Assembly: GCA_913020295.1 (NCBI GenBank)
Contig: CAJWAA010000003.1
Location: forward strand, 62,001 to 126,000
Origin: an uncultured Flavobacteriaceae bacterium
GTDB lineage: Bacteria; Bacteroidota; Bacteroidia; Flavobacteriales; Flavobacteriaceae
Direction: 5' to 3'
DNA length: 64,000 nucleotides
Shown here: piece after piece, positions 62,243 to 64,000 of the stretch
Numbering within the stretch: position 1 is the stretch's first letter
How the letters are laid out: every line of letters starts with the position of its first letter
The notes under the pieces: model-generated
What the model was told of the DNA's origin: nothing
What the model saw: only the letters and a program-made list of their open reading frames with translations
The model's database searches: none
Program-made: the position numbers and the translations under genes

Positions 62243-63552
62243 TGAAAAAAGATTGTTGTTTGGTTTTTGATATAGGGAAAACCAACCAAAAATATTTTTT
62301 ATTCGATACTGACTTTAAAATCTTGGCTCGAGAAAAAGTCACCCTATCCAAAATAGAGGATGAGGATGGACACAGTGCCGAAAATATCCACGAAATTGTC
62401 TCCTGGATGAAGGAAAGCTTTGAGACTTTATTAGCATCAGAGACTTTTGTAATTAATAAGGTAAATTTTTCCGCTTTTGGTGCTACCCTGATCCACTTAG
62501 ATAAGAAGGGAGAGGTAGTTGCTCCAGTTTACGATTACCATAAGCCGGTGGAGACCAATACTTTTGAGCCTTTTTATAGGGATTATGGCCCTGAATCCGT
62601 TTTCGCCTCACACACGGGATCTAAAAATTTGAATTTACTCAACTCCGGGAAACAGCTTTATTGGCTTAAATACAAACGTCCTGCGATTTTCAAAAAAATT
62701 CGTTATAGTTTGCATTTACCTCAGTATTTAAGTTATGTGTTTACGGGAGAAATGTACACAGAATTAACCAGTATAGGTTGTCACACCGATCTTTGGGACT
62801 ATAAAAAAAAAGAGTATCACCAATGGGTAAAAGCGGAGGGAATTGACTGTTTTTTTCCACCCATTGTTGAAACCCAAAAAATGGTTGTCAAAAAATTTGG
62901 AGGTAGAAAAATATCTTTTGGTATAGGAATTCACGATAGTTCCTCCGCTTTGCTAACTTACCTATTGAAAGGAAAAGAGTCTTTTATACTATTATCAACA
63001 GGAACATGGTGCATCAATTTTAACCCCTTTTCAAATAATTCACTTTTTGATCAAAAACAAATAAATGCTGGAGCTACTGCGTATATGAAAATTGATGGAA
63101 ATCCCGTAAAAAGCTCACGCCTTTTTTTGGGAGAGGAACACCGATTGAAAGTTGAAAAATTAATTGAACATTTCAGTATGCCAAAATTTTACCATTGCAG
63201 ACTCCAATTGGAAGAGCAAGTTGTGGATGATGTACTCAAAAAATCAAAAAAATACTTTCACTGGAAATACTTAGACAACAGCCATGCTCCAGCCAAGGAT
63301 GATTTAAGCTTTCCCAATTTTGAAGCTGCTTACTATCAACTGATGAGAGAACTTACGGATTTACTTATAAGTGAAATTGATGTCATATGTGAAACCTTAC
63401 CAAAAAAAATATATATCGATGGTGGATTTTCAGACAATAAAGTATTTCTTGCCCTTTTAAAAAAACAATTTCCACAACAAAAAATCAAAGCAAAACCTGC
63501 TTCTTTTGCATGTGCTTTGGGAGCTGCCCAATTGATTACTAAATCATTATAA
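62242..63552 (+). CDS. rhaB: FGGY-family sugar kinase, probable L-rhamnulokinase
   Basis: 436 residues, ASKHA fold: N-terminal CLVFDIGKTNQKYFLFD, NFSAFGATLIHLDKKGEVVAPVYDYHK, FGIGIHDSSSALLTYLL, LLSTGTWCINFNPF and the C-terminal phosphate/adenosine motif KIYIDGGFSDNKVFLALLKKQFP. It should phosphorylate L-rhamnulose; FGGY kinases for fuculose share these motifs, and the flanking rhamnose isomerase and aldolase decide the choice. The start ATG overlaps the isomerase stop. Length is shorter than E. coli RhaB (489) but similar to related Bacteroidota kinases. Confidence 0.85.
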   Translation: MKKDCCLVFDIGKTNQKYFLFDTDFKILAREKVTLSKIEDEDGHSAENIHEIVSWMKESFETLLASETFVINKVNFSAFGATLIHLDKKGEVVAPVYDYHKPVETNTFEPFYRDYGPESVFASHTGSKNLNLLNSGKQLYWLKYKRPAIFKKIRYSLHLPQYLSYVFTGEMYTELTSIGCHTDLWDYKKKEYHQWVKAEGIDCFFPPIVETQKMVVKKFGGRKISFGIGIHDSSSALLTYLLKGKESFILLSTGTWCINFNPFSNNSLFDQKQINAGATAYMKIDGNPVKSSRLFLGEEHRLKVEKLIEHFSMPKFYHCRLQLEEQVVDDVLKKSKKYFHWKYLDNSHAPAKDDLSFPNFEAAYYQLMRELTDLLISEIDVICETLPKKIYIDGGFSDNKVFLALLKKQFPQQKIKAKPASFACALGAAQLITKSL

Positions 63553-63613
63553 GATTAATTCATTATATTGTAATAAAACCAAATTCTATTTTTATTAAAA
63601 AATCAATTATAAA

Positions 63614-64000
63614 ATGCGCACGCTTTATACTATTTTAATTTTTTTGTCAGTTTTATCGGTTAAAGCTCAAAAAACAATAATTACCCAATTAGAAGTTGAC
63701 AAACTTATTAATCCTTTGGGATTGGACAGCAGAAATCCAGATTTCTCATGGAGAATTAAATCTGATGAATATGATTTAAACCAAACTCATTACCAGATTT
63801 ATGTTGCAACAGACAAAATATTTTCAAAACAAAGTTTGGTTTGGGATTCTGGTAAAGTCAACTCTTCAGAGTCTGTTTATGTGAAATATCAGGGTAAATC
63901 ACTTGATTATGCAACCAAGTATTATTGGACAGTGAAGGTTTGGACCAATCAATCAGCAAAACCTAAACAAAGTAAAATTAGCTTTTGGACCACAGGCTTG
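63614..64000 (+). CDS. Alpha-L-rhamnosidase, N-terminal part (cut by window edge)
   Basis: The first 129 codons only. A signal peptide (LYTILIFLSVLSVKAQ) is followed by the GH78 N-terminal module: LEVDKLINPLGLDSRNPDFSW, QTHYQIYVATDK, LVWDSGKVNSSESVYVKYQGK and YATKYYWTVKVWT. This sequence pattern is the fibronectin-like Bac_rhamnosid_N domain; catalytic residues lie beyond the window. It would release L-rhamnose from rhamnosides or rhamnose-containing polysaccharide. It follows the kinase by 61 bases without a clear terminator and is therefore probably part of the same operon. Confidence 0.85.
   Translation, partial: MRTLYTILIFLSVLSVKAQKTIITQLEVDKLINPLGLDSRNPDFSWRIKSDEYDLNQTHYQIYVATDKIFSKQSLVWDSGKVNSSESVYVKYQGKSLDYATKYYWTVKVWTNQSAKPKQSKISFWTTGL

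Overview
This window looks like a chromosomal segment from a low-G+C marine member of the Flavobacteriaceae (Bacteroidota). I infer this from the gldKLMN gliding/type IX secretion genes, a class II HMG-CoA reductase beside a GYDIA-type GHMP kinase (mevalonate route to isoprenoids), TonB receptor and LptC/LptE envelope genes, weak Shine-Dalgarno signals, and Bacteroidota-type promoters (TTTG, about 20 bases, then TAnnTTTG). No ribosomal RNA, phage, transposase or CRISPR array is visible. The genus cannot be fixed from the sequence alone.

Layout. 1-4358: L-arabinose catabolism (araB truncated at the window edge, araD, araA) facing a sulfatase, visibly more AT-rich than what follows. 4359-4950: a long gap without a convincing gene. 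4951-5115: a complete tRNA-Phe transcription unit on the minus strand. 5167-12833: an envelope run of overlapping genes (coaX, an outer-membrane protein, a TPR protein, LptC, a small membrane protein, a CNNM/CorC protein and a PpiD-like foldase). 12830-15047: mevalonate genes. 15174-17077: a peptide transporter and a secreted thioredoxin. 17381-19539: lpxB, a small membrane protein and surE. 19671-22875: a tail-specific protease and an orphan OppC-like permease. 22877-28315: the cell-shape set mreB-mreC-mreD-mrdA-rodA. 28352-29875: purH. 30070-33854: a metal (probably copper) module with two HMA proteins, a HYC_CC_PP protein and a TonB receptor. 33904-40398, minus strand: groEL, groES, secG, a TPR protein, lptE, a sigma-54 activator and miaB. 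40735-49036: topA, a degenerate arginase-fold protein and gldKLMN. 49091-53190: a FAD oxidoreductase, an ABC-F protein, a CPXCG protein and trxB. 53337-58530: a DASS transporter, an enolase-superfamily enzyme, an FMN L-lactate-type dehydrogenase and an NCS1-type permease. 58854-64000: L-rhamnose catabolism (fused aldolase/dehydrogenase, isomerase, kinase) and the start of an alpha-L-rhamnosidase.

How the genes work together. The two ends are sugar-use modules that fit algal polysaccharide degradation: arabinose plus a sulfatase on the left, rhamnose plus a rhamnosidase on the right. At the right end one can trace a full route from rhamnosides to rhamnose, rhamnulose, rhamnulose-1-phosphate, DHAP plus L-lactaldehyde, L-lactate and then pyruvate, the last step by the neighbouring FMN dehydrogenase. 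The middle is conserved housekeeping: envelope assembly, cell shape, protein folding and gliding/secretion.

The most interesting unexplained signals are: a sigma-54-like promoter with TGTCA repeats and a palindrome ahead of groESL, two genes from a sigma-54 activator that lacks a receiver domain; a 15-bp inverted repeat ahead of the metal-module TonB receptor; a terminator whose T-tract ends against the start codon of the next gene; an arginase-fold protein missing metal ligands; and the AT-rich ara/sulfatase block lying against the 3' end of tRNA-Phe.
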